DNA of 64,000 nucleotides from Siphonodentalium dalli. Taxonomy: Eukaryota > Mollusca > Scaphopoda > Gadilida > Siphonodentaliidae. The position numbers and the translations under genes were made by a program. The notes under the pieces were generated by a model. That model was not told the DNA's origin. It was given only the letters and a program-made list of their open reading frames with translations, and did not search any database. The number at the start of each line of letters is the position of its first letter. Positions within the stretch are counted from its first letter, which is position 1. This document shows, piece by piece, positions 61,601 to 63,899 of the stretch. The stretch covers positions 231,196,944-231,260,943 of the forward strand of contig CP136061.1 in assembly GCA_032622095.1 (NCBI GenBank). Reading direction: 5' to 3'.

Positions 61601-62328
61601 TACAGATCAAACTAGTAAGTTATCACTTTTGTCACAACCCTGTTTGTATTTTTAGGCTGGTACTGACTGGTATGATTTATTGCTGACGTCCTGTTTGTGT
61701 GTTTATGTTGGTACTTACAGCTTAGGGCCCTGCGAACCTTAGATTTTAGGTCGAACCGAACCTTGAAACTGAATCATCATCTTGGTTTCGAATCGAACTG
61801 AACCTCGAACCTCAAACATAAATACGAACATGTTGTTGTAGACTCAAAGTCGACAATTAGAATTATAGTAAAATCAACTGATACTTAATTATTGACCGCC
61901 TACACTATAAGATAATTGCATGACAATGAATTATTTTATATTGGAGATGGCTAAACAGGGGACTATTACAGCTGTATGATTTATTACTGCGATGTCCTAT
62001 TTGTTTTTTTTTAGGTTTGTACTGACAGTGGGATAATTTATTACTGCAACGTCCTGTTTGTTTTTTTAGGTTGGTTCTGAGAGCAGTGTGATTTATTACT
62101 GTGATGTCCTGATTGTGTTTTTTCGGTTGGTTCTGTCAGCGGTATGATTTATTACTGCAACGTTCTGTTCAGTTTTTTAAGGTTGGTACTGACAGCAGTA
62201 TGGTTTATTACTGCAACGTCCTGTTTATGTTTTTTAGGTTGGTACTGACAGTGGTATGATCTATTACTGCGACGTCCGACAAGACAAACCTGTGTACTCA
62301 CTCAGGGCTCACTCCTCGGCTGTTACAG
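18594..62328 (+). CDS. PWP1: PWP1 (periodic tryptophan protein 1), exons 1-12, incomplete at right edge
   Basis: Twelve exons join in consistent phase to give 381 codons plus one base: 18594-18656, 32589-32638, 32983-33185, 35962-36038, 39004-39100, 43615-43722, 45681-45802, 50221-50282, 53182-53278, 54986-55047, 60088-60199, 62238-62328. All introns are GT..AG. PWP1 is a nucleolar WD40 protein of 60S subunit maturation that is also linked to chromatin at rDNA. Visible landmarks: a short N-terminal Trp motif (LTWVRRGV, residues ~7-14), an acidic Ser/Asp/Lys-rich region (~44-105), the conserved DPYITLK (~123-129), a basic run of Lys (~234-240) and WD-type repeats ([45 protein letters not shown]). 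The family is about 500 residues, so roughly the last quarter lies beyond the window. No internal stop or broken exon, so the gene looks functional despite its transposon load. Confidence 0.95.
18723..18731 (+). repeat. 9-bp target duplication of the MULE, left copy
   Basis: catggctgc, repeated at 23484-23492 immediately after the element. 9 bp is the usual size for Mutator-like elements. Confidence 0.8.
19232..19492 (+). CDS. MULE-borne small ORF with three 16-residue Cys/His repeats
   Basis: 86 codons from an ATG. The middle is a 48-bp minisatellite (units at 19307, 19355, 19403), translated as tandem [16 protein letters not shown] units, each with two Cys and one His spaced as in a small zinc knuckle. 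The stop TAG overlaps a good splice donor (ag|gtgagt at 19493), so it could be a 5' exon. It lies inside the MULE just upstream of the PHD exon. Could also be a chance in-frame minisatellite. Confidence 0.35.
   Translation: MVSLHSPTTRVTINHIVCETGCFLCEKDPSSLKIHFGNVCCEKDLSSLHIHFGNVCCEKDLFSLKIHFGNVCCDRVVTNYQQCWYS
19578..19804 (+). CDS. MULE PHD-finger exon
   Basis: ATG at 19578. The first ~60 residues form a Cys4-His-Cys3 PHD-like finger: [19 protein letters not shown], and FFCRKC. It ends ...AALA plus AG of an Arg codon at a gttagt donor (19805). Joining to the acceptor at 20751 keeps the frame ([18 protein letters not shown]...). PHD fingers bind histone tails in host proteins; in a transposon this may steer targeting, which is inference. 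Confidence 0.7.
20439..20610. repeat. Hairpin MITE in the MULE intron
   Basis: Terminal inverted repeats of about 44 bp (cgagaatactaattaagtat ... reverse complement at the right end) around a ~85-bp centre. It lies inside the intron between the PHD and OTU exons. No clear target duplication. Confidence 0.75.
20751..22112 (+). CDS. MULE OTU-protease exon (fused to N-terminal transposase remnant)
   Basis: Begins at acceptor ttctttacag. After ~50 residues comes an OTU cysteine-protease domain: catalytic loop [11 protein letters not shown] (Cys codon 20968-20970) and C-terminal IPNHFILL with the general-base His (21382-21384). Catalytic Asp, Cys and His all appear intact. A low-complexity Asn/Ser/Val/Pro linker follows (21420-21990). 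Then [14 protein letters not shown] (~22030-22075), a Cys-rich segment resembling the region upstream of the transposase core. The frame runs on to a stop at 22206, but beyond ~22112 it is out of register with the transposase C-terminus. OTU domains cleave ubiquitin or ubiquitin-like chains; their role in transposons is unknown. Confidence 0.75.
22113..22727 (+). pseudogene. MULE transposase C-terminal fragment
   Basis: Contains the conserved post-catalytic motif [17 protein letters not shown] (around 22322-22375) and a helical tail, ending with a basic segment ([12 protein letters not shown]). It is in a different frame from the OTU exon; stops immediately upstream in this frame and the absence of the DDE/SWIM core show an internal deletion near 22112. 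Open for about 200 codons. Confidence 0.75.
22983..23206 (+). repeat. 112-bp tandem duplication at the inner end of the right MULE TIR
   Basis: Two units at 22983 and 23095, nearly identical (one short difference around atataatt/atcaaatt). The unit includes the inner edge of the TIR. Confidence 0.9.
23572..23579 (+). repeat. 8-bp hAT target duplication, left copy
   Basis: TTTTAAAT, repeated at 25666-25673. It fits the hAT preference nTnnnnAn. Confidence 0.85.
23720..24223. repeat. 253-bp tandem duplication inside the hAT element
   Basis: Units begin at 23720 and 23973 (cttcaataaactgttttaaa) and read identically over their length, which implies a recent duplication. Confidence 0.95.
24486..24929. 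mobile_element. 444-bp TA-flanked MITE nested in the hAT element
   Basis: TIR ctctcgggctccaaataaa / tttatttggagcccaagag, with TA on both sides. The interior repeats gtgcagaccc(aa)ataa phrases. Tc1/mariner-type by target site. Confidence 0.7.
25766..25774 (+). repeat. ATGTCACCT boundary repeat 1
   Basis: First of three copies of ATGTC[AG]CCT that bound elements A and B (others 27790-27798 and 31186-31194). Confidence 0.7.
25775..27789. mobile_element. Element A: long-TIR non-autonomous DNA transposon, 2015 bp
   Basis: Ends TAGATCATGCC / GGCATGATCTA, with imperfect TIRs of roughly 340 bp at each end (25775-26107 and 27430-27789). No coding frame of note. A short relative lies at 43836-44335. 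A ~9-bp duplication would fit a MULE-like element, but the superfamily is unproven without a transposase. Confidence 0.75.
27790..27798 (+). repeat. ATGTCGCCT boundary repeat 2, shared by elements A and B
   Basis: The single copy between the two elements serves as the right flank of A and the left flank of B. Confidence 0.7.
27817..28084. repeat. ~140-bp tandem duplication inside element B
   Basis: Units begin at 27817 and 27957 (tattcg(g)attaaga) and end ..gaccac(t/c)gttatga. The second unit has a small insertion (cagccagca). Confidence 0.85.
30060..30960. repeat. 162-bp tandem array, five main units
   Basis: The phrase caccgttagcgcgataactc starts at 30151, 30313, 30475, 30637 and 30800 (periods 162, 162, 162, 163). 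Because 162 is a multiple of 3, a minus-strand frame reads through several units as a 54-residue repeat. That frame has no start context or known motif, so I treat the array as noncoding. Confidence 0.9.
31186..31194 (+). repeat. ATGTCGCCT boundary repeat 3
   Basis: Right flank of element B, identical to 27790-27798. Confidence 0.75.
31385..31597. mobile_element. CAGTAATGC hairpin MITE, full length
   Basis: 213 bp folding back almost completely on itself. TIR CAGTAATGCCC.../...GGAATTACTG with TA on both sides; centre gctctcgccgagagc. Same family as 2328-2437, 33255-33467 and 38458-38633. Confidence 0.9.
31600..32479. other. No gene seen (3' part of PWP1 intron 1)
   Basis: AT-rich unique-looking intron. 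No transposon ends recognised. Confidence 0.5.
32480..32540 (+). repeat. Inverted partner of the 34661-34695 repeat end
   Basis: gtttaatatcacaatttata followed by gaatgggtttattg, present in reverse complement at 34661-34694. The two arms enclose PWP1 exons 2 and 3. Confidence 0.7.
32589..32638 (+). CDS. PWP1: PWP1 exon 2
   Basis: Acceptor tttcacag, donor gtaagt. Encodes [16 protein letters not shown] plus two bases of a Gly codon; matches the short conserved helix after the N-terminal Trp motif. Confidence 0.95.
32983..33185 (+). CDS. PWP1: PWP1 exon 3
   Basis: Acceptor tctattcgcag, donor gtaggt. 203 nt coding the acidic, Ser/Lys-rich region that ends [12 protein letters not shown], the usual conserved KY/LDxYD segment of the family. 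Confidence 0.95.
33255..33467. mobile_element. CAGTAATGC hairpin MITE, full length
   Basis: 213 bp, TA-flanked, near-perfect foldback about a ctccccgagagc centre. It abuts the inverted duplicated segment, giving the same junction as at 2328. In PWP1 intron 3. Confidence 0.9.
33470..34695 (-). repeat. Inverted copy of the 1151-2327 segment
   Basis: Matches 1151-2327 in reverse complement, including the G-run (34346-34360) and the MITE junction. It extends ~20 bp further at its right end (to gttattaaac) than the first copy. Confidence 0.8.
35156..35403. mobile_element. TTAA-flanked palindromic MITE (divergent relative)
   Basis: Begins CCCTTCCATGACT and ends AGTCATGAAAGGG with TTAA at 35152-35155 and 35404-35407. 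It carries the same tgcattctcttatatatgcg-type hairpins as the main family but diverged. A piggyBac-type MITE by target site and CCC terminus. Confidence 0.8.
35408..35798 (+). mobile_element. TTAA-flanked four-arm palindromic MITE, copy 1
   Basis: 391 bp. Ends CCCTTTACCCAACA / TGTTGGGTAAAGGG with TTAA on each side. Contains two ~70-bp palindromes (ccaatgcattctcttatata arms, centre gacc(at/ta)aggtcg) in opposite orientation, separated by ~75 bp. It shares its left TTAA with the preceding element. Confidence 0.9.
35962..36038 (+). CDS. PWP1: PWP1 exon 4
   Basis: Acceptor cttctacag, donor gtacat. Encodes (E)[32 protein letters not shown] is a family hallmark. Confidence 0.95.
36310..36460. repeat. 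Inverted and direct repeats of ggttcaatagtctgag
   Basis: Three direct copies of gggtt(c/t)(a/g)atagt(c/t)tgag at 36328-36375 and an inverted partner (cgaactattgaaccctcgga) at 36417-36440. Probably a small hairpin MITE. Confidence 0.65.
36461..37117. other. No gene seen (PWP1 intron 4)
   Basis: A 96-codon frame at 36666-36956 is a low-complexity translation of a ctgtccatccgt-type intronic repeat; no gene supported. Confidence 0.45.
37118..38105 (+). mobile_element. hAT-like non-autonomous element, lacking right TIR
   Basis: Starts CAGGGTTTCCGCTACTACGG and matches the inverted complete copy at 62927-63899 along its length. It stops after gttcccccaacccc, where the complete copy goes on to TAGCGGAAACCCTG. 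No coding frame. Confidence 0.85.
38146..38386. mobile_element. agaatgaggtcccc hairpin MITE, partial copy
   Basis: Contains the family hairpin: gcagaatgaggtccccagag..gtga(t/c)gc..ccca at 38284-38335 and its reverse complement to 38380. Preceded by the family's gggtctaggtctcccatagc segment. The outer left end is missing. Confidence 0.75.
38458..38633. mobile_element. CAGTAATGC hairpin MITE with central deletion
   Basis: TA-flanked; arms identical to each other over ~75 bp, but about 40 bp of one arm near the centre is missing (tctcggggactaaatcctg). Confidence 0.9.
39004..39100 (+). CDS. PWP1: PWP1 exon 5
   Basis: Acceptor gtttgcag, donor gttagt. Encodes [20 protein letters not shown] and on to LLQIH plus one base; matches the family segment leading into the first WD-like strand. 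Confidence 0.95.
39144..39535 (+). mobile_element. TTAA-flanked four-arm palindromic MITE, copy 2
   Basis: 392 bp, TTAA at 39140-39143 and 39536-39539, same orientation as copy 1 and very similar to it. Starts 40 bp after the exon 5 donor. Confidence 0.9.
39540..40557. other. No gene seen (PWP1 intron 5)
   Basis: Short frames only, no transposon termini recognised. Confidence 0.45.
40561..40991. mobile_element. TAA-flanked MITE with a 22-G run
   Basis: 431 bp. TIR of 34 bp starting GGCGACACCAATTTTTAAGT, with TAA at 40558-40560 and 40992-40994, a PIF/Harbinger-type target site. It contains an uninterrupted run of 22 G (40598-40619) and a further G-run, which could form a quadruplex on the + strand. 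Confidence 0.8.
40995..42279. other. No gene seen; one ~100-bp hairpin
   Basis: An imperfect inverted repeat at 41656-41760 (agcaagcagtcaattttag ... ctaaatttgactgcttga, inner arms atttaatataataa) is the only structure noted. Confidence 0.5.
42280..42924 (-). CDS. Antisense ORF in PWP1 intron 5, unknown function
   Basis: 214 open codons from an ATG at 42924. An internal ATG near 42745 would give a more compact ~153-residue product. The C-terminal two thirds look like a real soluble protein: mixed Asp/Glu/Lys helices ([37 protein letters not shown]) and a basic segment. The N-terminal ~60 residues are Cys/Phe/Leu-rich and less convincing; an overlapping frame (42680-42919) is also open there. 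The TAA stop overlaps an AATAAA (gaataaaac), a possible poly(A) signal directly at the end of the frame. Local GC is raised at 42780-42910. I recognise no family. It could be a retrogene, a transposon gene or a lineage-specific gene. Confidence 0.4.
   Translation of the reverse strand: MVCFSGARACPQNTAHLTFYRVCTFLRILLNLARNGIRVYPNFLCFRCVCIIFSTLNNFMPLLSIHIKHLTAILLDWMVISDYNEAGTLIELLRDQITKLKVVIDVKNVELDDLEIECFVGTNRTDDREFQRVAHSVALSVAVKDIVEEFGKYFKFKLSESSDKKNDNKNRTEDAFKMLMDKSKHRQDTVFLPEKVDGGNSKCRLFNDIIDMLE
42925..43614. other. No gene seen (end of PWP1 intron 5)
   Basis: AT-rich, one poly(A) run near 43007-43018. If the antisense ORF is real, its promoter would lie here. Confidence 0.4.
43615..43722 (+). 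CDS. PWP1: PWP1 exon 6
   Basis: Acceptor catctttcag, donor gtatca. Encodes [20 protein letters not shown], then [15 protein letters not shown] plus one base; the FYxHHDIxLP and EWLDFD motifs are highly characteristic of PWP1. Confidence 0.97.
43836..44335. mobile_element. Short relative of element A (MITE)
   Basis: ~500 bp. Inverted ends share ctctggctaac.cccgtagag and ..attccaccagtac with the element A TIR. The interior is also partly inverted (cagggaaccttataa / ttgtaaggttgcctgtc). Probably a deletion derivative of the same family. Confidence 0.8.
44336..45540. other. No gene seen (PWP1 intron 6)
   Basis: AT-rich with no recognised element, apart from a ttagggccctgcataag phrase near 45028 that resembles the end of the 243-bp hAT-like insert at 61723. 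Confidence 0.4.
45541..45680 (+). repeat. 26-bp minisatellite made of the exon 7 splice acceptor
   Basis: Five imperfect units start at 45541, 45567, 45593, 45620 and 45644. The sixth, at 45670, is the real exon 7 boundary tcatttgacag|gtaattt. Each unit is the acceptor plus the first ~8 nt of the exon and a pyrimidine-rich spacer (ccctcttat). Junctions read gacc|ac, gacaag|ta, gacag|ct, gacag|gt and gatag|ct, so four of five decoys keep an AG. Confidence 0.9.
45681..45802 (+). CDS. PWP1: PWP1 exon 7
   Basis: Acceptor tcatttgacag, donor gtattt. Encodes (G)[20 protein letters not shown], then [13 protein letters not shown] and a Lys run. [15 protein letters not shown] is diagnostic of PWP1. 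The Lys run is likely part of a nuclear localisation signal. Confidence 0.97.
45945..46294 (+). pseudogene. Non-LTR retrotransposon C-terminal fragment
   Basis: A + frame near the end reads [13 protein letters not shown], a stop, then [17 protein letters not shown] and a stop at 46294. This is the conserved Cys/His tail of many LINE polymerases (..EDEEHFLLxC..). Too short and broken to assign to a clade. Confidence 0.65.
46328..46746. mobile_element. agaatgaggtcccc hairpin MITE, full-length copy
   Basis: About 419 bp. Outer TIR tagtgtgtctgacatttgc / ..aaatatcagacacact. Each end contains a secondary ~90-bp hairpin (gggtgaatttagt.atgcta .. ccc). The middle has cctaggtctcccatagcagt and tgggtgaacatcac. 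Confidence 0.85.
46837..47218 (-). mobile_element. TTAA-flanked four-arm palindromic MITE, copy 3 (inverted)
   Basis: 382 bp, opposite orientation to copies 1 and 2. Left TTAA at 46833-46836. The right TTAA is split by a pogo insertion: T at 47219, the duplicated TA, and A at 49898. Confidence 0.9.
47222..49895 (-). mobile_element. pogo-superfamily DNA transposon, copy 1, intact
   Basis: 2674 bp. TIR CCGTAAATTTCGGTGTATAA (about 25 bp), TA duplicated at 47220-47221 and 49896-49897. Sub-terminal gtataag(a/g)cgcacc motifs occur twice at the left end and once at the right, candidate transposase-binding sites. It encodes one uninterrupted transposase on the minus strand. In PWP1 intron 7. Same length as copy 2, and nearly identical to it. 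Confidence 0.97.
47619..48983 (-). CDS. pogo transposase, copy 1 (454 aa)
   Basis: True ATG at 48983, intact to 47619. N-terminal psq/CENP-B-type helix-turn-helix (residues ~10-50, [20 protein letters not shown]). A second CENP-B-like DNA-binding domain follows (~70-132, ending [15 protein letters not shown]). Then a DDE_1 nuclease with D174 ([10 protein letters not shown]), D281 ([10 protein letters not shown]) and D317 ([10 protein letters not shown]), spacing DD35D. The C-terminal ~60 residues are strongly acidic. It would cut and paste the element by binding the TIRs. No disruption seen; possibly still active. Confidence 0.95.
   Translation of the reverse strand: MDKRGIKRKRQSYETRFKLEVVKFAELNGNRAAERQYGVSEKLVRDWRRSKDVLSEMRRDKRANRGKSAMWPELEQRVFRWIEERRSSLLAVSRNSIRIQAIILAKEMDIPDFKGHNSWVTRFMKRNKLSLRAKTRISQKMPKDYEDRLFEFQRFVIKQRKRYDYSLDQIGNMDEVPMFFDMPPERTVNKLGEKTIQIKTTGHERSHFTVVLACMADGSKLKPTLIFKRKTIPKEKFPPGVNIRVQNKGWMDDAGMQEWVESCYNKRNGGLRQKRSLLVLDSFSGHKTDGVRSKLKNSNVDMAVIPGGMTSILQPLDVCLNKPFKASIREQWCEWMCDPTQMVFTKGGNLKRPSLPLVAQWVVNAWEKIDPKMVINSFKKCCISNAMDGTEDDVLFSDVVCEKGESAKVVDECEDECEDDVFIESSYVEVYDDALSDAEWFKLFDNEESDDESE
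50221..50282 (+). CDS. PWP1: PWP1 exon 8
   Basis: Acceptor ctgcttttag, donor gtaagt. Encodes [20 protein letters not shown] plus two bases of Arg; [12 protein letters not shown] is the start of a canonical WD repeat. Confidence 0.97.
50318..50630. mobile_element. agaatgaggtcccc hairpin MITE, internally deleted copy
   Basis: Starts tagtgtgtctgtcattctgc, with the family's centre (tcctaggtctctcatagcag) and right hairpin (aatgaggttcccagaaggtg ... cctcattctg). The left secondary hairpin is missing. Confidence 0.75.
50832..52480. mobile_element. TAA-flanked (PIF/Harbinger-like) element, 1649 bp
   Basis: TIR GGCCACTGTTTTTTTATTAG followed by tt(t/g)gtttgc, TAA on both sides (50829-50831, 52481-52483). 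The interior carries two outward-facing short ORFs (minus 51009-51209, plus 51741-52040). Between them is a GC-richer stretch with a CRE-like tgacgtca (51626-51633). No recognisable Harbinger nuclease. Confidence 0.75.
51741..52040 (+). CDS. Small ORF inside the Harbinger-like element, unknown
   Basis: About 99 codons from an ATG at 51741. The first ~75 residues look like ordinary coding sequence ([40 protein letters not shown]), with balanced charge. The last ~25 drift into AT-rich sequence, so the true end may be a splice site. A tandem-like duplication (acatgacttctcctgtattc) at 52002-52045 covers the stop. No family recognised. Confidence 0.35.
   Translation: MGKPVVISENKTIRKQLKCVYPEISVRELFSFVEDDALIHRDYFGGLTEQFTKGVTEIEEPDVPVSALSSYGYYTTVELTILFDSIFYMTSPVFKVYFT
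52600..52634 (+). repeat. (TC)n microsatellite
   Basis: About 17 uninterrupted TC/CT units in PWP1 intron 8. Confidence 0.95.
52780..52925 (+). repeat. Solo LINE 3' tail module
   Basis: tgaggagataactcaacataag..actcgcttgttgttagatcctctt... ending gaaataaatattgtttaaac; same module as the LINE A 3' end. Confidence 0.75.
52927..53039. mobile_element. agaatgaggtcccc MITE remnant
   Basis: Only the centre and right end remain (tatgtctcccatagcagttg ... ctctggggacctcattctgc, then aaatgacagacaca). It directly follows the LINE tail. Confidence 0.7.
53182..53278 (+). CDS. PWP1: PWP1 exon 9
   Basis: Acceptor actatcag, donor gtaagc. Encodes [20 protein letters not shown], then [12 protein letters not shown]; a textbook WD repeat ending. 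Confidence 0.97.
53330..53975 (+). repeat. Degenerate gatgataactttagt ... gagttatggccc tandem repeat
   Basis: At least three units of ~180 bp with tttccggatgataact(tt/tc)agttt, aggtcaagttcgaat and gagagtt(a/g)tggcccttttt. Noncoding intronic repeat, common style in molluscs. The same family is the target of pogo copy 2. Confidence 0.75.
53976..54985. other. No gene seen (end of PWP1 intron 9)
   Basis: Short frames only; the sequence up to ~54350 may be a diverged extension of the preceding repeat. Confidence 0.4.
54986..55047 (+). CDS. PWP1: PWP1 exon 10
   Basis: Acceptor tttttgtag, donor gtgagt. Encodes [20 protein letters not shown] plus two bases of Lys; WHPFEAQ is diagnostic of PWP1. Confidence 0.97.
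55150..55243 (+). repeat. Left half of a repeat unit split by pogo copy 2
   Basis: tttccgcatgataactttag ... aaaatacagg is the start of the 53330-53975 unit; the unit resumes after pogo at 57920 (gatttcgaattt ... gagttatggccctt, to ~58000). Confidence 0.7.
55244..57917 (-). mobile_element. pogo-superfamily DNA transposon, copy 2, intact
   Basis: 2674 bp with the same TIRs; TA at 55242-55243 and 57918-57919. It is collinear with copy 1 at a constant offset of 8022. The only difference I found is g48820 versus a56842. In PWP1 intron 10, same orientation as copy 1. Confidence 0.97.
55641..57005 (-). CDS. pogo transposase, copy 2 (454 aa)
   Basis: Identical to copy 1 except Ser55 to Phe just after the first helix-turn-helix (codon TCC versus TTC). 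All three catalytic Asp residues and the acidic tail are intact. Phe at that position lies in the linker, not in the recognition helix, so the effect is unclear. Confidence 0.95.
   Translation of the reverse strand: MDKRGIKRKRQSYETRFKLEVVKFAELNGNRAAERQYGVSEKLVRDWRRSKDVLFEMRRDKRANRGKSAMWPELEQRVFRWIEERRSSLLAVSRNSIRIQAIILAKEMDIPDFKGHNSWVTRFMKRNKLSLRAKTRISQKMPKDYEDRLFEFQRFVIKQRKRYDYSLDQIGNMDEVPMFFDMPPERTVNKLGEKTIQIKTTGHERSHFTVVLACMADGSKLKPTLIFKRKTIPKEKFPPGVNIRVQNKGWMDDAGMQEWVESCYNKRNGGLRQKRSLLVLDSFSGHKTDGVRSKLKNSNVDMAVIPGGMTSILQPLDVCLNKPFKASIREQWCEWMCDPTQMVFTKGGNLKRPSLPLVAQWVVNAWEKIDPKMVINSFKKCCISNAMDGTEDDVLFSDVVCEKGESAKVVDECEDECEDDVFIESSYVEVYDDALSDAEWFKLFDNEESDDESE
58195..59560 (+). repeat. ~155-bp degenerate tandem array, about eight units
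   Basis: Each unit carries gactaaatcctttggcacac, cctacag(a/g)cc, catcc(c/g)atcatcaccaaact, atggatcttcggggtgacct and atggccaccggcagccatct, with variants. Units begin near 58229, 58354, 58508, 58660, 58818, 58918, 59080, 59310 and 59464. Short frames on both strands are by-products. Same family as 720-965. Confidence 0.85.
59561..60087. other. No gene seen (end of PWP1 intron 10)
   Basis: No recognised repeat. Confidence 0.45.
60088..60199 (+). CDS. PWP1: PWP1 exon 11
   Basis: Acceptor cattttcag, donor gtatgt. Encodes [20 protein letters not shown], then [24 protein letters not shown] and GEVERVxWNH match the family. Confidence 0.97.
60357..60784. mobile_element. agaatgaggtcccc hairpin MITE, near full length
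   Basis: 428 bp. Starts tagtgtacctgtcatttgca, ends tgcaaatgacagatacacta, with secondary hairpins at both ends. In PWP1 intron 11. Confidence 0.85.
61024..61441. mobile_element. agaatgaggtcccc hairpin MITE, full length with TA flanks
   Basis: 418 bp between TA dinucleotides (61022-61023 and 61442-61443). TIR TAGTGTCTG / CAGACACACTA. Both secondary hairpins are present. Confidence 0.85.
61656..62237 (+). repeat. 56-bp minisatellite made of the exon 12 splice acceptor and exon start
   Basis: Units begin at 61656, 61707 (interrupted), 62015, 62070, 62126 and 62182; the real exon starts at 62238. Each unit is about the first 40 nt of exon 12 (gttggtactgacag.ggtatga..tattactgcgacgtcc) plus ~16 nt of pyrimidine-rich 3' splice site. 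Acceptors: intact AG before 61656, 62015 and 62070; CG before 62126; AAG before 62182; TG before 61707. Confidence 0.92.
61723..61965. mobile_element. 243-bp hAT-like insert within one minisatellite unit
   Basis: Flanked by 8-bp duplications TTACAGCT (61715-61722 and 61966-61973). Imperfect termini TAGGGCCCTG / ..GGGGACTA. Removing it with one duplication restores a ~57-bp unit in register with its neighbours. Confidence 0.75.
62238..62328 (+). CDS. PWP1: PWP1 exon 12 (last one in the window)
   Basis: Acceptor gttttttag, donor gtgagt. Encodes [20 protein letters not shown], then [10 protein letters not shown] plus one base; matches the family segment DxGxxYxxDxRxDKPxxxLxAH. The next exon is not in the remaining 1.7 kb. 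Confidence 0.95.
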
Positions 62329-62559
62329 GTGAGTCCATTCCTTTAATAAATTATTCTCCCACCCAATTATAAAAGTATGCATTGGAATAGTCTATTACTT
62401 AATTGGCCTGATGTTCAGGTATAATATAAGCAGACAACAGACTGAGACAGATAATACAAATGCAGAAGAATTCATATTCATTGGTGGCAAATGTTCTGAT
62501 AATAAGTTCAACAACTCATCTTGAGCCCCAAATGAAAAGAATCAACATTCTCCGTACAC

Positions 62560-62692
62560 ATAAGGGATAGGAGCTTCATAATTTCTATAACTTGTGCTCT
62601 GATCCCTTCATCGCCTCTCATCCACATCATCAATTCTACTATCTTTATTTGTATTTTGTTTATTGAGGGATAATAAAATATGTTTAAATCAA
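62560..62692 (+). repeat. Solo LINE 3' tail module, diverged
   Basis: ggagcttcataatttctata..cttgtgctctgatcccttc... ending aataaaatatgtttaaatca. The most diverged of the four copies. Confidence 0.55.
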
Positions 62693-62926
62693 CAAATGAT
62701 CTATGAACTTATTATCTGAACATTTCAAAATGGAACAGTATGTAAATGAGTATTTAGTATCGAAAGGGTTAATCTTTTTAGTATTTAGTTTCAAAAGGGT
62801 TAATGTTTTTATTACTAAATGGATTTGTCTGGTATTCAGTTTGAAGATAATACATTGAAACTTACAGTTCTTTATTTGTAGAGATGTTAACCTCTTGGCT
62901 GCTATAAAATATCACGTGTATATACA

Positions 62927-63899
62927 CAGGGTTTCCGCTAGGGGTTGGGGGAATGTGGCCGTTTTTGGGAAGGACATACCCTGCGCCCTGTAGGGAGAAA
63001 ATTTGGATGTTTATCACTGAAAAGTAGCCATTTCCTTGCACTTGAGACAACAAGTAGGAACATTGAAGCTTGGTATAGAAACCAAATTAAAACAGATCGT
63101 CTTTCTTTGATCTCAAGTTAATGAACTAAAAGCATGTAAGCACAACAACATAAAGTGGATAGAATGACTTTTATAACAGTAGCAATATTAAAAGCCGACA
63201 TCAAAGGAACTAAAGACACATTGTCACAATCAGTGTCAAATGTACTCTAGCAGTAACCAATGTTACGGTTTCATGAGCGGAGCTCATGTCACGTGCTCTG
63301 CATGCTTTCTTTGCATTCACAGTACCACTGAATCAAAACAATTTGGTGAAAATCAAAATTTCTTCATGCAGAGGTAACCTCATGCTGGATTCGTATTACT
63401 ATTAATATTTTAATTGTTTTATTTTGAATTAAACATTTCTTTGATACAGACCTTGTTTTGAGGTAAAAGGTCTTCAATGTTCGTCGCAGCGCCTGCCAGA
63501 ACTCACCTGTGTTCATGGTTGCAGCTCAGAATTCACCCCCCCCCTAATGACTTACCAATGTATAATTCGCAATTTGAGGGAAATAGTGGGTCAGAAAGTT
63601 GGGACTTATAGACAGAAATCGATGGTAAATTAAAATGTGAGAGGCTGATTAATACTAAACTTTCGCCGACAAAGCATTACACAGGATGATGTTGACATCT
63701 GTGCACGTGGTCCGCACTACTGATCATGTCTTATTCAGACAGGATTCCTTGTGATCTGTTAATTATCAGTGTCGGTGATCGCTCGTCCTGTGTAAAAAGG
63801 GGCTGAGCTAGGTCAGTGGCTATTTTGTGGCCAATATTAAGGTTGGGGAGGGGAATGAGGTCACTAGACGGCCGGCCTGCCGTAGTAGCGGAAACCCTG
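62927..63899 (-). mobile_element. Complete hAT-like non-autonomous element, 973 bp
   Basis: TIR CAGGGTTTCCGCTA / TAGCGGAAACCCTG, flanked by ATATACA (62920-62926) and ATATACA (63900-63906). Inverted relative to the copy at 37118-38105. No coding capacity; the 67-codon frame at its right end is incidental. Confidence 0.85.

Noticed and set aside
62015-62237. Exon 12-like units as genuine alternative exons
   Set aside because: The units lack a donor at the end of the exon-like part, run into the pyrimidine tract of the next unit and reach stop codons; they are better explained as partial boundary duplications.
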